Positions 46,240 through 55,058 of a stretch of 64,000 bases of DNA are shown in pieces; position 1 is the first letter of the stretch; each line of letters begins with the position of its first letter. A model generated the notes under the pieces. It saw nothing but the letters and a program-made list of their open reading frames with translations. It was not told the DNA's origin and did no database searches. Location: contig NZ_NKYF01000004.1 in NCBI RefSeq assembly GCF_002262885.1, positions 124,710 to 188,709 on the forward strand. Direction: 5' to 3'. The position numbers and the translations under genes were made by a program. The DNA is from Pseudonocardia sp. MH-G8 (GTDB lineage Bacteria; Actinomycetota; Actinomycetes; Mycobacteriales; Pseudonocardiaceae).

Positions 46240-48240
46240 GTGCCTGTCTTCCCGCTGGGTGCCCACGCCGACGATGGCGGGGCCCGCTTCGCCGTGGCGT
46301 CCACCAGCGCGGACGCCGTCGAGGTGTGCCTCGTGGACGGTCCGGACGGGGATCTGTCCGAACGACGGGTGGCGCTCACGGAGCGCACCTTCGGGGTGTG
46401 GCACGGCTACGTCGACGGAGTGGGCCCCGGGCAGCGCTACGGCTATCGCGTGCACGGTGCGTACCGACCTCGCGACGGTGTGCGCGCCAACCCGGCCAAG
46501 ATCCTCGTCGACCCGTACGCCCGGCGGATCACCGGCCGGATCACCGACCTGGAGGCCGCCCGCGGCTGGACCGACGACCCGATGACCGGCCCGCCGTGCA
46601 CCCGCGACTCGCTCGGGCACGTGCCGCTCTCCGTGGTCACCGCCCCCGACCCCGTGAGCCCGGGCCCCCGACCGGACGTGCCGTGGTCGGAGACGGTCGT
46701 CGCGGAGGTGCACGTCCGCGGCTACACGATGCGCCATCCCGAGGTGCCGCCCGAGCACCGCGGCACCTACCTCGGCCTCGCGCACCCCGCCGTCGTCGCC
46801 CACCTGCGCCGACTCGGTGTCACCGCCGTCGAGCTCCTGCCGGTGGCCGCGATCGCGGACGAGCCCCCGCTGCTGGAGCGCGGCCGCACGAACTTCTGGG
46901 GCTACGCCACGCTGGGCTTCCTCGCCCCGCACGCGGGCTACGCGAGCATGCCGGGCGCCGAGGTCGAGGAGTTCGCGGCGATGGTGGCGGCTCTGCACGG
47001 CGCGGGCATCGAGGTGATCCTCGACTTCGTCCCGAACCACACGGCGGAGGGCGGCGTCGGCGGCACCACGCTGTCCTACCGCGGGCTGGACGCACCCGCG
47101 TACTACTCGCTCGGTGGCGACGGCCGCGACGCCGACATCACCGGCACCGGCAACACCCTCGACGCCGGCTCGCCCACCGTCATCCGGATGGTGTGCGACG
47201 CGATGCGGCACTGGGTCACCGTCATGGGCGTCGACGGCTTCCGGATCGACCTCGCCAGCGTGCTGGGCCGCCCGCGGTCCGGCGCGTTCGACCCGCACGC
47301 GCCGCTGCTCACGGCCATCGCGGTGGACCCGGTGCTGTCGCGGGTCAAGCTCATCGCCGAGCCGTGGGACGCCACCGGCGAGGGCTACCGGGTCGGCGGG
47401 TTCGGCGTGGCGTGGTCGGAGTGGAACGGGCGCTACCGCGATGCCGTGCGCGACTTCTGGCGCGGCCACGGCAGCATCGGCGAGGTCGCGTCCCGGCTCA
47501 CCGGCAGCTCCGACCTGTACAAGATCTCCGGGCGACGACCGTGGGCATCGGTCAACTTCGTCACCGCGCACGACGGCTTCACGCTGCGCGACATGCTCTC
47601 CTACGAGCACAAGCACAACGAGGCCAACGGCGAGGACAACCGCGACGGCACCGACGACAACCGGTCCCAGAACTTCGGCGAGGAGGGCGAGACCACGTCA
47701 CCCGTGCGGGCCGCCCGCCGGCTCGCGACGGCCCGCGCGGTGCTCGCCACCCTGCTGCTGTCCACCGGAACGCCGATGCTGCTCGGCGGCGACGAGTTGT
47801 GGCGCACCCAGGGCGGCAACAACAACGCCTACTGCCTCGACGACGAGACCTCCTGGGTGGACTGGACGCACCGCGACGGCACCCTCGCCGCGTTCACCGC
47901 CCGCGTCACCGAGATCCGGCGCAGCTCGCCGGCCCTGCACCGCGACCGCTTCTACCGCGACGGCGACGTGCTCTGGTGGCACCCCGCCGGCCGCAGGCTC
48001 GACGGCGCCGACTGGCACGACGGCCGCCTGCACACGCTCGGACTGCAGCGCGGCGAGTGGCTGATGCTGCTGCACGCCGGATCGGACGCGGTGGCTGCCA
48101 CCCTCCCGTCCGACGGCCCGTACACGCCGGAGCTGGACAGCACGCGCACCGACGGGGAACCGGTGAGCCGCCGCCCACTCCCGAGCCGCACGACCATCAC
48201 CCTCCCGCCCCGCTCCCTACTCCTGCTCCGCACCCCCTGA
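46240..48240 (+). CDS. glgX: Glycogen debranching enzyme GlgX
   Basis: 666 residues. N-terminal CBM48-like beta-sandwich, then a GH13 barrel with Asp337 (GVDGFRIDLA), Glu374 (LIAEPWD) and Asp445 (VTAHDGFT), the catalytic triad of the family. EDNRDGTDDNRSQNFGEEG and LGGDELWRTQGGNNNAYC are typical of GlgX/TreX enzymes that remove short alpha-1,6 branches left by phosphorylase. Normal length. Repeat array C begins about 30 bp after its stop. Confidence 0.95.
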   Translation: MPVFPLGAHADDGGARFAVASTSADAVEVCLVDGPDGDLSERRVALTERTFGVWHGYVDGVGPGQRYGYRVHGAYRPRDGVRANPAKILVDPYARRITGRITDLEAARGWTDDPMTGPPCTRDSLGHVPLSVVTAPDPVSPGPRPDVPWSETVVAEVHVRGYTMRHPEVPPEHRGTYLGLAHPAVVAHLRRLGVTAVELLPVAAIADEPPLLERGRTNFWGYATLGFLAPHAGYASMPGAEVEEFAAMVAALHGAGIEVILDFVPNHTAEGGVGGTTLSYRGLDAPAYYSLGGDGRDADITGTGNTLDAGSPTVIRMVCDAMRHWVTVMGVDGFRIDLASVLGRPRSGAFDPHAPLLTAIAVDPVLSRVKLIAEPWDATGEGYRVGGFGVAWSEWNGRYRDAVRDFWRGHGSIGEVASRLTGSSDLYKISGRRPWASVNFVTAHDGFTLRDMLSYEHKHNEANGEDNRDGTDDNRSQNFGEEGETTSPVRAARRLATARAVLATLLLSTGTPMLLGGDELWRTQGGNNNAYCLDDETSWVDWTHRDGTLAAFTARVTEIRRSSPALHRDRFYRDGDVLWWHPAGRRLDGADWHDGRLHTLGLQRGEWLMLLHAGSDAVAATLPSDGPYTPELDSTRTDGEPVSRRPLPSRTTITLPPRSLLLLRTP

Positions 48241-48273
48241 CCGCCCTCCCCCACGAGCCACGCCTCCCCTCCC

Positions 48274-48920
48274 CGCGAGTCGCGCCCTCCACCCCGCGAG
48301 ACGGGCCCCCCACCCCGCGAGTCGCGCCCTCCACCCCGCGAGACGCGCCCCTCACCCCGCGAGTCGCGCCCTCCACCCCGCGAGACGGGCCCCTCACCCC
48401 GCGAGACGGGCCGCCCTCCCCGCGAGATGGCCCCCTCCCGCGAACCGCACCCTTCGCCCCGCAAGATGGGCCTCCACCCCGCGAGATGGGCCGCCCTTCC
48501 CGCGAACCGCGGCCCTCCACCCCGCGAGATCGGGCCTCCGCCCCGCGAGATCGGGCCTCCGCCCCCGCGAGTCCGGCCCTCCACCCCACGAAATGGGCCC
48601 TCCACCCCGCGAGCCGCGCCCTCGCCCCGCGAGATTGGCCCCCTACCCGCGAGTCGAGCCCACCCCCGCGACATGGGCCGCCCTCCCCGCGAGCCGCGCG
48701 CTCGCCTCGCGAGATTGGCCCCCTACCCGCGAGTCGAGCCCTCCACCCCGCGAGATGGGCCGCCCTTCCCGCGAACCGCGGCCCTCCACCCCGCGAGATC
48801 GGGCCTCCGCCCCCGCGAGTCCGGCCCTCCACCCCGCGAGATGGGCTCTCGCTCGCGCGAGTCCAGGCCTGGCGCCCGGCGCGGGTCGGTCCGATCGTCG
48901 CGAGTCGGGGCGTGGGTGCG
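48274..48920. repeat. 21-bp periodic array C, about 29 units
   Basis: CGCGAG-type cores on the + strand at 48274, 48295, 48316, 48337, 48358, 48379, 48400, 48420 and so on to 48856, always 19-22 bp apart and mostly 21. Early units read CCCCGCGAGTCGCGCC; later ones drift (GCGAGATGG, GCGAACCGC). Blocks are duplicated: a ~75-bp run at 48471 recurs near 48740, and a 34-bp run at 48628 recurs at 48708. The right end, 48901-48920, matches the cap of array A in inverse at 18 of 20 positions. Confidence 0.88.
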
Positions 48921-49422
48921 CCGGCATCGATCTGGGCGCGAAGGTGCGATGTCGCCCGGCCATGGTCACCGCAAGTGGTGCCCGGTCCCGGCCTGTTGCC
49001 GCCGCTGCGCTGTCGTCGCGACGAGGACGACGGCATGAGCACGGTCGAGTGCACGATCGGCACGATCGCCGCAGCTGATCGCTGCGAGTCGCACGCCACG
49101 GTTCGCGAATCGGCACTCATGTGCTGCACAGATCGATCAATGCCTCCTGATGGTTGCGAGTCGTACGCCTTGGTGGGGAGGACCGCTCCGGTGTACTCCT
49201 CGGACGGATCACCGCGGCACGGCCGCTCGTCCCGCTGCACCCGGGACCCCAGGAGGTTCTTCTCGCGGCACGATCAGCCTGAGTCGTACGTCAGGGTCCT
49301 CGCGACCGCGCTCGTGTACTTCTCGCGCACCGACTCGCCGGGATGATCGCCAAGAGTGGTGTCACAGCGACAGATCTGTCGTCCTCACACCACTTCCGGC
49401 GATCACGGCCTGCGCGCCGGTG
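48921..49422. other. Gene-free spacer of degenerate repeats
   Basis: No gene is supported. It holds scattered variants of one segment, TGATCGCTGCGAGTCGCAC (49076) and TGATGGTTGCGAGTCGTAC (49149), also similar to 22108-22128. TCGGACGGATCA is at 49200. Several GATC words cluster at 49054-49139. It separates arrays C and D together with the fmdB-like gene. Confidence 0.5.
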
Positions 49423-49626
49423 TCAGCCGCCGCAGCAGCCGCCCCCACAGCAGCCGCCGCCACTCGCGGGCGCGGCGCCGCGGCCGCCCACGGCGACCGT
49501 GCTCAGCAGCTTGACGGTGTCGTCGTGCCCGTCCGGGCAGCGAGCTGGGTCGGATGCGGCGTTCATCGTGCGGCTGACCTCGAACGTCGAGCCGCACTCC
49601 CGGCAGCGGAAGTCGTAGCGGGGCAC
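49423..49626 (-). CDS. FmdB-like zinc-ribbon regulatory protein
   Basis: 67 residues. PRYDFRCRECGSTFEVSRTM with Cys8, Cys11, Cys30 and His34 as probable zinc ligands, as in the FmdB putative regulatory family. The C-terminal GGGCCGGGCCGG tail adds four Cys. Small proteins of this family are widespread and of unknown role. It lies in the middle of the repeat region, between arrays C and D. Start GTG. Confidence 0.75.
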   Translation of the reverse strand: MPRYDFRCRECGSTFEVSRTMNAASDPARCPDGHDDTVKLLSTVAVGGRGAAPASGGGCCGGGCCGG

Positions 49627-49761
49627 CCGCTGAGCCTACGTTGCCCGGCGCCCGGCACCCAGACCTTCATCGCACGGCGCGATGTCGTACACACCCGCTC
49701 CTCGGCCCGCGCGCCCGAGCACAATGACGCCACCAGCGATTCACCGGTCTTGGGCGCGAGC
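49627..49761. other. Short gene-free spacer before array D
   Basis: Upstream region of the minus-strand fmdB-like gene. No gene or obvious motif beyond the promoter that must lie here. Confidence 0.3.
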
Positions 49762-50334
49762 CCGCGACACCCGGACCACCCGCACCTCGACTCGCGCGCT
49801 GCCCCGCCTCAGGCAATCCCCTCCGACAGGCACAACCAATACCCACTCACACGGGCTGGACCCCAACTCGCGCTGGCTCCGTCCCGACTCGCGCCGGCTG
49901 CGCCCCAGCTCGCGCTAGCTGCGCCCCAAGTCGCGCAGGCTGGACCCCAACTCGCGCTGGCTCCGTCCCGACTCATGCCGGCTGCGCCCCAACTCACGCG
50001 GGCTCCATCGCGACTCATGCCGGCTGCGTCCCTGCTCTCGCGAGCTGCGCCCCAAGCCGCGCGGGCTGGATCCCGACTCGCGCGGGTTTGTCCCGACTCG
50101 AGCGGGGGCGCCCCGACTCGCGCGGTGGGCGTCCCAACTCGCCCGGTGGGCGCCCCAACTCGCGCGGCATGCGTCGCGACTCGCGCGCAGTGCGTCCCGA
50201 CTCGCGCGGCGTACGTCCCAACTCGCGCGGGGGCGTCCCAACTCGCGCGGGGGCGTCGCGACTCGCGCGGGAGGCGCCCCGACTCGCGCGGGGTACCTCG
50301 CGACTTGCGTGGGGTGCGTCGCGACTTGCGTAGG
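49762..50334. repeat. 21-bp periodic array D, about 24 clear units
   Basis: A cap-like start at 49762-49798 (CCGCGACAC ... GACTCGCGCG), some decayed units, then regular ACTCGCGC-type units with the A at 49866, 49887, 49907, 49929, 49950, 49971 and so on to 50324, spaced 20-22 bp. Orientation is opposite to array C. Units read CCCGACTCGCGCGGG or CCCCAACTCGCGC. The array fills the divergent spacer between the fmdB-like gene and the MFS operon. Frames that run through it are artefacts. Confidence 0.88.
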
Positions 50335-50360
50335 GCGCACCGGCGGGGGCATGGACGTGT

Positions 50361-50420
50361 AGTGAACGTTGCGTTTCGCAGGGCCGAACTCTACTCTCCT
50401 TAGAGAACGCAGCGTTTACT
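50361..50420 (+). promoter_or_regulatory. Paired operator of the MFS/RPH-like/TetR operon
   Basis: AACG-TTG-CGTT (50365-50375) and AACG-CAG-CGTT (50406-50416) are two copies of an AACGNNNCGTT palindrome, 41 bp centre to centre, inside a larger inverted repeat. They flank a likely promoter region and lie 19 bp before the MFS GTG. The TetR gene at the end of the operon is the likely binding protein. Confidence 0.6.
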
Positions 50421-50434
50421 ATGAGGGGGTCGTC

Positions 50435-51892
50435 GTGGACGGCGCAGCGCGGCGGGTCCTGCCGGGTGTCATGCTCGCGATGCTGCTCGGCGCGCTCGAC
50501 CAGACCGCGATGACGCCCGCCCTGCCGGCCGTGGCCGCCGATCTGGGGCGGTTCGACCTGATGCCGGCCGTGCTGACGGCGTACCTCGCCGCCGCCACGG
50601 TCGTGATGCCGCTGTACGGCAAGCTCGGGGACCGGTTCGGGCGCAAGCCTTTGCTGCTCGCCGCGATCGGGGTGTTCGTGGCGGGCGCCGTCCTCTGCGC
50701 CACGGCGACGTCGATGCCCGCGCTCCTCGCCTGGCGGGTCCTGCAGGGCGCGGGTGGCGGCGGGCTCATGATCGGGGCCCAGGCCGTGCTCGGCGAGGTC
50801 GTGAGCCCGCGGGAGCGGGGGCGCTACCTCGGGCTGCTCGGCGGGGTCTACGTGGTCGCGGCCGTGGGCGGGCCGTTGCTGGGCGGGCTCGCCGTCGACC
50901 TCCTGACGTGGCGCTGGATCTTCGTGCTGTACCCGCCGTTGGGTCTGGTCGCGTTGGTCGTGGTCGCGCGCACGCTCCACCTGCCCGCGCCACCGCGGCG
51001 GCCGCCGCTCGACGTGGCGGGCGCGGTGCTGCTGTCGGCCACGGTGGCCGGTGTGGTGCTGCTCAGCAGCGGTGTGGGCGCGCCCGGGTGGGTCGCTGCT
51101 GCCACCACGGCGGCCGCGTGCGGATGGTGGGTCTCGGCCCGCCGCGCCGCCGACCCGGTGCTGCCCCTGCGGTTGTTCCGCAGCCGCGCCATCGCGACCG
51201 CCACGGCCATCAGCATGCTGATCGGCTTCGCCCTCTTCGCCACGATCAGCTACCTGCCGACGTTCCTGCAGGTCGCGCGGGGCGCGTCGGCCACGCAGGG
51301 CGGCCTCGTGGTCACGGCGCTGATGGCGGGCGTCGTCGTGACGACCACGCTGTCGGGCCGCGTGATCACCCACACCGGCCGCTACAAGGCGTTCCCCGTC
51401 GCGGGCACGGCCACGGCCGCGGTGGGGCTGGCCCTGCTGGGCGCGGTCGGTGCGGCGGCACCGCTGCCCCTGGTGCTCGCGGCCCTCCTGCTGATCGGAC
51501 TCGGCGTCGGGATGGTGATGCAGGTGATGGTGCTGGTGGCACAGAACGGCGCCGAGCACCGGGACCTCGGCGCCGCGACCTCCGCGGTGGCCTTCCTGCG
51601 CCAGATCGGGGCCAGCACCGGGGTGGCCGCGTTCGGCGCCCTGATCACGTCCCGCTTCGCCGCCGCGCTGCCCCCGGGCACGGACCCGCACATCGCCACG
51701 GCGCTCGACCCGCAACAGCTCGCGCAGCTGCCCGCCGCTGTGCGCGAGGCGTTCGGCGCCAGCGTCGCGCCCGTCTTCGGGTTCGCCGCTCCGCTGCTCG
51801 CGCTGGCACTCCTGCTGGCACTCGCACTCCCCGCACTGCCGCTGCGCGACACCGCGCACGCCTCCGGCTCGTCCGATGGAAGGAGCGCGTGA
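50435..51892 (+). CDS. MFS drug transporter (DHA2-like)
   Basis: 485 residues from a GTG with AGGGGG 6 nt upstream. Around 14 hydrophobic segments. LGALDQTAMTPALPAVAADL matches the DHA2 drug:H+ antiporter motif and KLGDRFGRKPLLLAA the MFS loop motif A. Overlaps the RPH-like gene (TGATG). Such exporters remove toxic compounds. The substrate is unknown; a rifampin-like compound is only suggested by the neighbour. Confidence 0.85.
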   Translation: MDGAARRVLPGVMLAMLLGALDQTAMTPALPAVAADLGRFDLMPAVLTAYLAAATVVMPLYGKLGDRFGRKPLLLAAIGVFVAGAVLCATATSMPALLAWRVLQGAGGGGLMIGAQAVLGEVVSPRERGRYLGLLGGVYVVAAVGGPLLGGLAVDLLTWRWIFVLYPPLGLVALVVVARTLHLPAPPRRPPLDVAGAVLLSATVAGVVLLSSGVGAPGWVAAATTAAACGWWVSARRAADPVLPLRLFRSRAIATATAISMLIGFALFATISYLPTFLQVARGASATQGGLVVTALMAGVVVTTTLSGRVITHTGRYKAFPVAGTATAAVGLALLGAVGAAAPLPLVLAALLLIGLGVGMVMQVMVLVAQNGAEHRDLGAATSAVAFLRQIGASTGVAAFGALITSRFAAALPPGTDPHIATALDPQQLAQLPAAVREAFGASVAPVFGFAAPLLALALLLALALPALPLRDTAHASGSSDGRSA

Positions 51893-54417
51893 TGACCCAC
51901 GCCACCACCCGACCCGACCCCACCGACCGCGGCGGGCCGACCACGCGGTTCGTCCTCCCGCTCACCGAACTCGGCCGCGACGACCTCGCGTCCGCAGGCG
52001 GCAAGGGCGCGAACCTCGGCGAGCTGGTCCGCGCCGGGTTCCCGGTGCCGGACGGGGTGGTGATCAGCACCGACGCCTACGCGGCGGTGGTCGCGCACGC
52101 CGGGCTGGAGCCGGCCGCCGCCGGTGAAGACGGCGCCGCGCTGCGGGAGGCCTTCGCCGCCGTCGGGATCCCCGGCGCCCTGCGCGAGTCGATCCTCGAG
52201 GCCTACGCGGGGCTCGGGAGCGGCCCGGTCGCCGTGCGGTCCAGTGCCACGGCGGAGGACCTGCCCGGCGCCGCGTTCGCGGGCCAGCAGGACACGTACC
52301 TGAACGTCGTGGGCGCCGACGCGCTGCTGGACGCGGTGCGCCGCTGCTGGGGCTCGCTGTGGACCGAACGCGCCATTGCCTACCGCGCCCGCCGCGACAT
52401 CGCCCAGGACGGGGTGCGGATCGCCGTTGTCGTGCAGCAGATGGTCGTGTCCGAGTACGCGGGGGTGCTCTTCACCGCGAACCCCGTGACCGGCGCGCGC
52501 GACGAGGTCGTCGTCGACGCCAGCAGCGGCCTGGGCGAGGCCGTGGTCTCCGGGCTCGTGACGCCCGACCACTACGTGCTCGACGCCGCGGGCTCGGTCA
52601 GGGAGCGGAAGCCGGGGCGGCGTGAGGTGGTGGTGCGCGGCACGGCGGAGGGCGGGGTCGCCCACCGCAGCGGCGAGGAGCACGTCGAGCTGCCCGACGC
52701 CGTGCTGGCCGAGCTGGCAGCGCTGGGCCGCGCCGTCGCCGTCCACTTCGGGCGCCCGCAGGACATCGAGTGGGCCTACGCGGGTGGGCGCGTGTCGCTG
52801 GTGCAGGCGCGGCCGATGACGGCACTACCGCCGCCGCCGATCCGACTGTCGCGCATCCAGCGCTTCACCGGCCCGCAGTTCGTCGAGATGATGCCGGTGC
52901 GCCCCTACCCGATGGACGTGAGCGGCTGGATCACGCCCGGGATCGGGCGCATGGTCAAACGGATGATGGCGGAGATCGCCGGGTTGCGCTTCGACTTCGC
53001 CGACGTGCTCCCCGAGCGCGACGGCGTCGTGGACCGCTTCGTCCCGCCGCAGCCGCACCCGACCGCGAAGGTGCTGAGCGCGCCTGCGCGCAACCTCCCG
53101 AGGATCCGCCGCTTCCGCGCGGCCGGCTGGACGCGCGACCCCCGGTTCACGCGCTTCGACCGCGCGATCCGGGAGCTCAGCGCACTCGAGGTCCGCGAGC
53201 TGAGCTGGCCGGAGCTGCGCGGGTTGCCCCACCGCGCGCACGAGGCCACGGATCTGGTCACCGACCTCCGCGTGGACTACCTGCCCCGCGTCGGGATCGA
53301 CCTGCTGCGACTGCGGGTGCTGAAGGTGCTGCTGCGCCGCACCGACCTCACCGGCCTGACGCTGGGCACGCGCAGCCGCACCGAGGACGCGAACCGGGCC
53401 CTCGCGCAGCTCGCCGCGCAGGTGCGCGAGGACGGGAGGCTGCGCACCGCCTTCGCACTCGAACCGCAGGCGCTCGCGGAGCGGGTCGACGAGGACCCGG
53501 CCTTCGCGCGGTTCCGCGCCGCGCTGGCCGCGTTCCTGGAGGAGTACGGCCACCGCGAGACCGCCAGCGCGCTGCTGATGTCGGCGCCGACGTGGGGCGA
53601 GGCTCCGGCCACGGTCCTGGGCATGGTCAAGGTCCTCGTCGAGGACGCCCGGCCGGCATCCGAGGACGAGCGGGCCGCGCGCGCCGAGCAGCGGCTGCTG
53701 GCCCACCCGCTGGTGCGCCTCACCGGTTCCGGCCCCCGCGTCCGCCGGCTGCTGGTGGACGTCCGCGCCGGCATCGCCCTGCGCGAGGACACCCACTTCC
53801 ACGGCACCCGCGCGCTTCCCGTGCTGCGACGCGCGGTGCTCGAGATGGGGCGCAGGCTGACCGCCACGGGCGTGCTGAGCGCGTCCGACGACGTGCTGCA
53901 CCTGCGCCTCGAGGAGCTGGAGTCGCTCGACGACGCGGCCACGGTCGTGCCGGCCGAGGCCGAGCGCCTGCGGGCCGCGGTGCGCAGCCGGTCGGCCCGC
54001 CGCGCCGAGCTCGCCGGGGTGCCGCTGATCGCCCCGGCGGTCCTGTTCGGGCACCGGCCGGACGTCGGCGACGCCCTCGTGACCGGCACACCCGCGAGCG
54101 GCGGGCAGGCCACCGGGCCGGTGCGGGTGATCCGCGAGGCCGCCGAATTCGGCCTGCTGCGCAGCGGCGACGTGCTCGTGTGCGCCTACACGAACCCCGC
54201 GTGGACCCCACTGTTCCAGCGCGCGGCCGCCGTCGTCGTGGACACCGGGGGGCTCGGCTCGCACGCCGCGATCGTCGCGCGCGAGTACGGGATCCCCGCG
54301 GTGATGGGCTCCGCCACCGGCACGGCCACGCTCGTGGACGGCCAGGTGGTGACCGTGGACGGCGACACCGGTCGAGTGCGAACGGGCGCCGCGGCGTCGG
54401 GCACCCTGGTGCCGTGA
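51892..54417 (+). CDS. Rifampin-phosphotransferase-like PEP-utilising enzyme
   Basis: 841 residues. Three-part layout of rifampin phosphotransferases and phosphoenolpyruvate synthases: N-terminal ATP-grasp (GGKGANLGELVRAGFPVP with Lys38; AVRSSATAEDLPGA with Arg116), a central substrate domain (about 320-730) and a C-terminal swivelling His domain with His791 (GGLGSHAAIVAREYG). Length and order fit RPH enzymes (about 860). It lacks the C-terminal PEP-binding barrel of true PEP synthase. Rifampin itself as substrate is not proved; many paralogues have unknown targets. Confidence 0.85.
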   Translation: MTHATTRPDPTDRGGPTTRFVLPLTELGRDDLASAGGKGANLGELVRAGFPVPDGVVISTDAYAAVVAHAGLEPAAAGEDGAALREAFAAVGIPGALRESILEAYAGLGSGPVAVRSSATAEDLPGAAFAGQQDTYLNVVGADALLDAVRRCWGSLWTERAIAYRARRDIAQDGVRIAVVVQQMVVSEYAGVLFTANPVTGARDEVVVDASSGLGEAVVSGLVTPDHYVLDAAGSVRERKPGRREVVVRGTAEGGVAHRSGEEHVELPDAVLAELAALGRAVAVHFGRPQDIEWAYAGGRVSLVQARPMTALPPPPIRLSRIQRFTGPQFVEMMPVRPYPMDVSGWITPGIGRMVKRMMAEIAGLRFDFADVLPERDGVVDRFVPPQPHPTAKVLSAPARNLPRIRRFRAAGWTRDPRFTRFDRAIRELSALEVRELSWPELRGLPHRAHEATDLVTDLRVDYLPRVGIDLLRLRVLKVLLRRTDLTGLTLGTRSRTEDANRALAQLAAQVREDGRLRTAFALEPQALAERVDEDPAFARFRAALAAFLEEYGHRETASALLMSAPTWGEAPATVLGMVKVLVEDARPASEDERAARAEQRLLAHPLVRLTGSGPRVRRLLVDVRAGIALREDTHFHGTRALPVLRRAVLEMGRRLTATGVLSASDDVLHLRLEELESLDDAATVVPAEAERLRAAVRSRSARRAELAGVPLIAPAVLFGHRPDVGDALVTGTPASGGQATGPVRVIREAAEFGLLRSGDVLVCAYTNPAWTPLFQRAAAVVVDTGGLGSHAAIVAREYGIPAVMGSATGTATLVDGQVVTVDGDTGRVRTGAAASGTLVP

Positions 54418-55058
54418 CCGCGACAGCCGGGCCGGACCCGGCGGCCGACCACCGCACACGGCCGCGGCGCCGCGGCGCCGTGCTGCACACCGCGATCCTC
54501 GAGGCCGTGCTGGCCGAGCTCGGCGAGGTCGGCTACGCGCAGCTGTCGGTGGAGCGGGTGGCCGAGCGCGCAGGGGCCAGCAAGGCCTCGCTGTACCGCC
54601 GGTGGCCGGGCAAGACGGAGCTGGTGATGGACGCCGTCTACCACGCCCTGCCCGACATGCAGGCCCCTCCGGACACCGGCACGCTGCGCGGCGACCTGCT
54701 CGCGATGTTCCGCATCGTGGCCCGCCAGCTGGCGGGAGCGGCCGGCCAGGGCCTGCGGGGCCTGCTGAGCGACGCCCTGCGCGACGAGGGCCGCGCGATG
54801 CAGATCCGCGACTACGCCCGCGGCAGCAGCCAGCGGCTCGTCGAGGAACTGGTGCGCCGGGCGGGGGAACGGGGCGAGCTCGACGCCGCCGCCACCACCC
54901 CGCGCCAGATGGAGGCCGGGCACGCAATGCTGCGCTACCACTTCCTCGTCAACGGCACGATCCCCGACGCGACCATCGTCGAGATCGTGGACGAGGTGGT
55001 GCTCCCGCTCCTGCGGCCCCGGTCAGCCGGCGAGGACGATCTTCGCGAGCTCGGCTGA
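54414..55058 (+). CDS. TetR-family regulator of the MFS/RPH-like operon
   Basis: 214 residues. HTH SVERVAERAGASKASLYRRWPGKTELV; C-terminal domain with GQGLRGLLSDALRDEGRAM. GTG overlaps the upstream stop (GTGA). Third gene of the operon and probable autorepressor at the AACGNNNCGTT sites. Its last 36 bp overlap the end of glgP on the opposite strand. Confidence 0.85.
   Translation: MTATAGPDPAADHRTRPRRRGAVLHTAILEAVLAELGEVGYAQLSVERVAERAGASKASLYRRWPGKTELVMDAVYHALPDMQAPPDTGTLRGDLLAMFRIVARQLAGAAGQGLRGLLSDALRDEGRAMQIRDYARGSSQRLVEELVRRAGERGELDAAATTPRQMEAGHAMLRYHFLVNGTIPDATIVEIVDEVVLPLLRPRSAGEDDLRELG

Noticed and set aside
45921..49346. A 1141-residue frame with a proline/arginine repeat tail
   Set aside because: It covers glgX in another frame and array C; the peptide repeats only mirror the 21-bp DNA repeat (21 = 7 codons).
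48274..49422. Several repeat-rich frames on either strand as surface proteins
   Set aside because: All six frames stay open because stops are rare in this composition; none has a start, signal peptide or codon bias.
48274..50334. CRISPR array
   Set aside because: No unique spacers of 30-40 bp, unit period is 21 bp with drifting sequence, and no cas genes are present.
51892..54417. Phosphoenolpyruvate synthase (ppsA)
   Set aside because: The PEP-binding barrel at the C-terminus is absent and the His domain is terminal, which fits the rifampin-phosphotransferase group.
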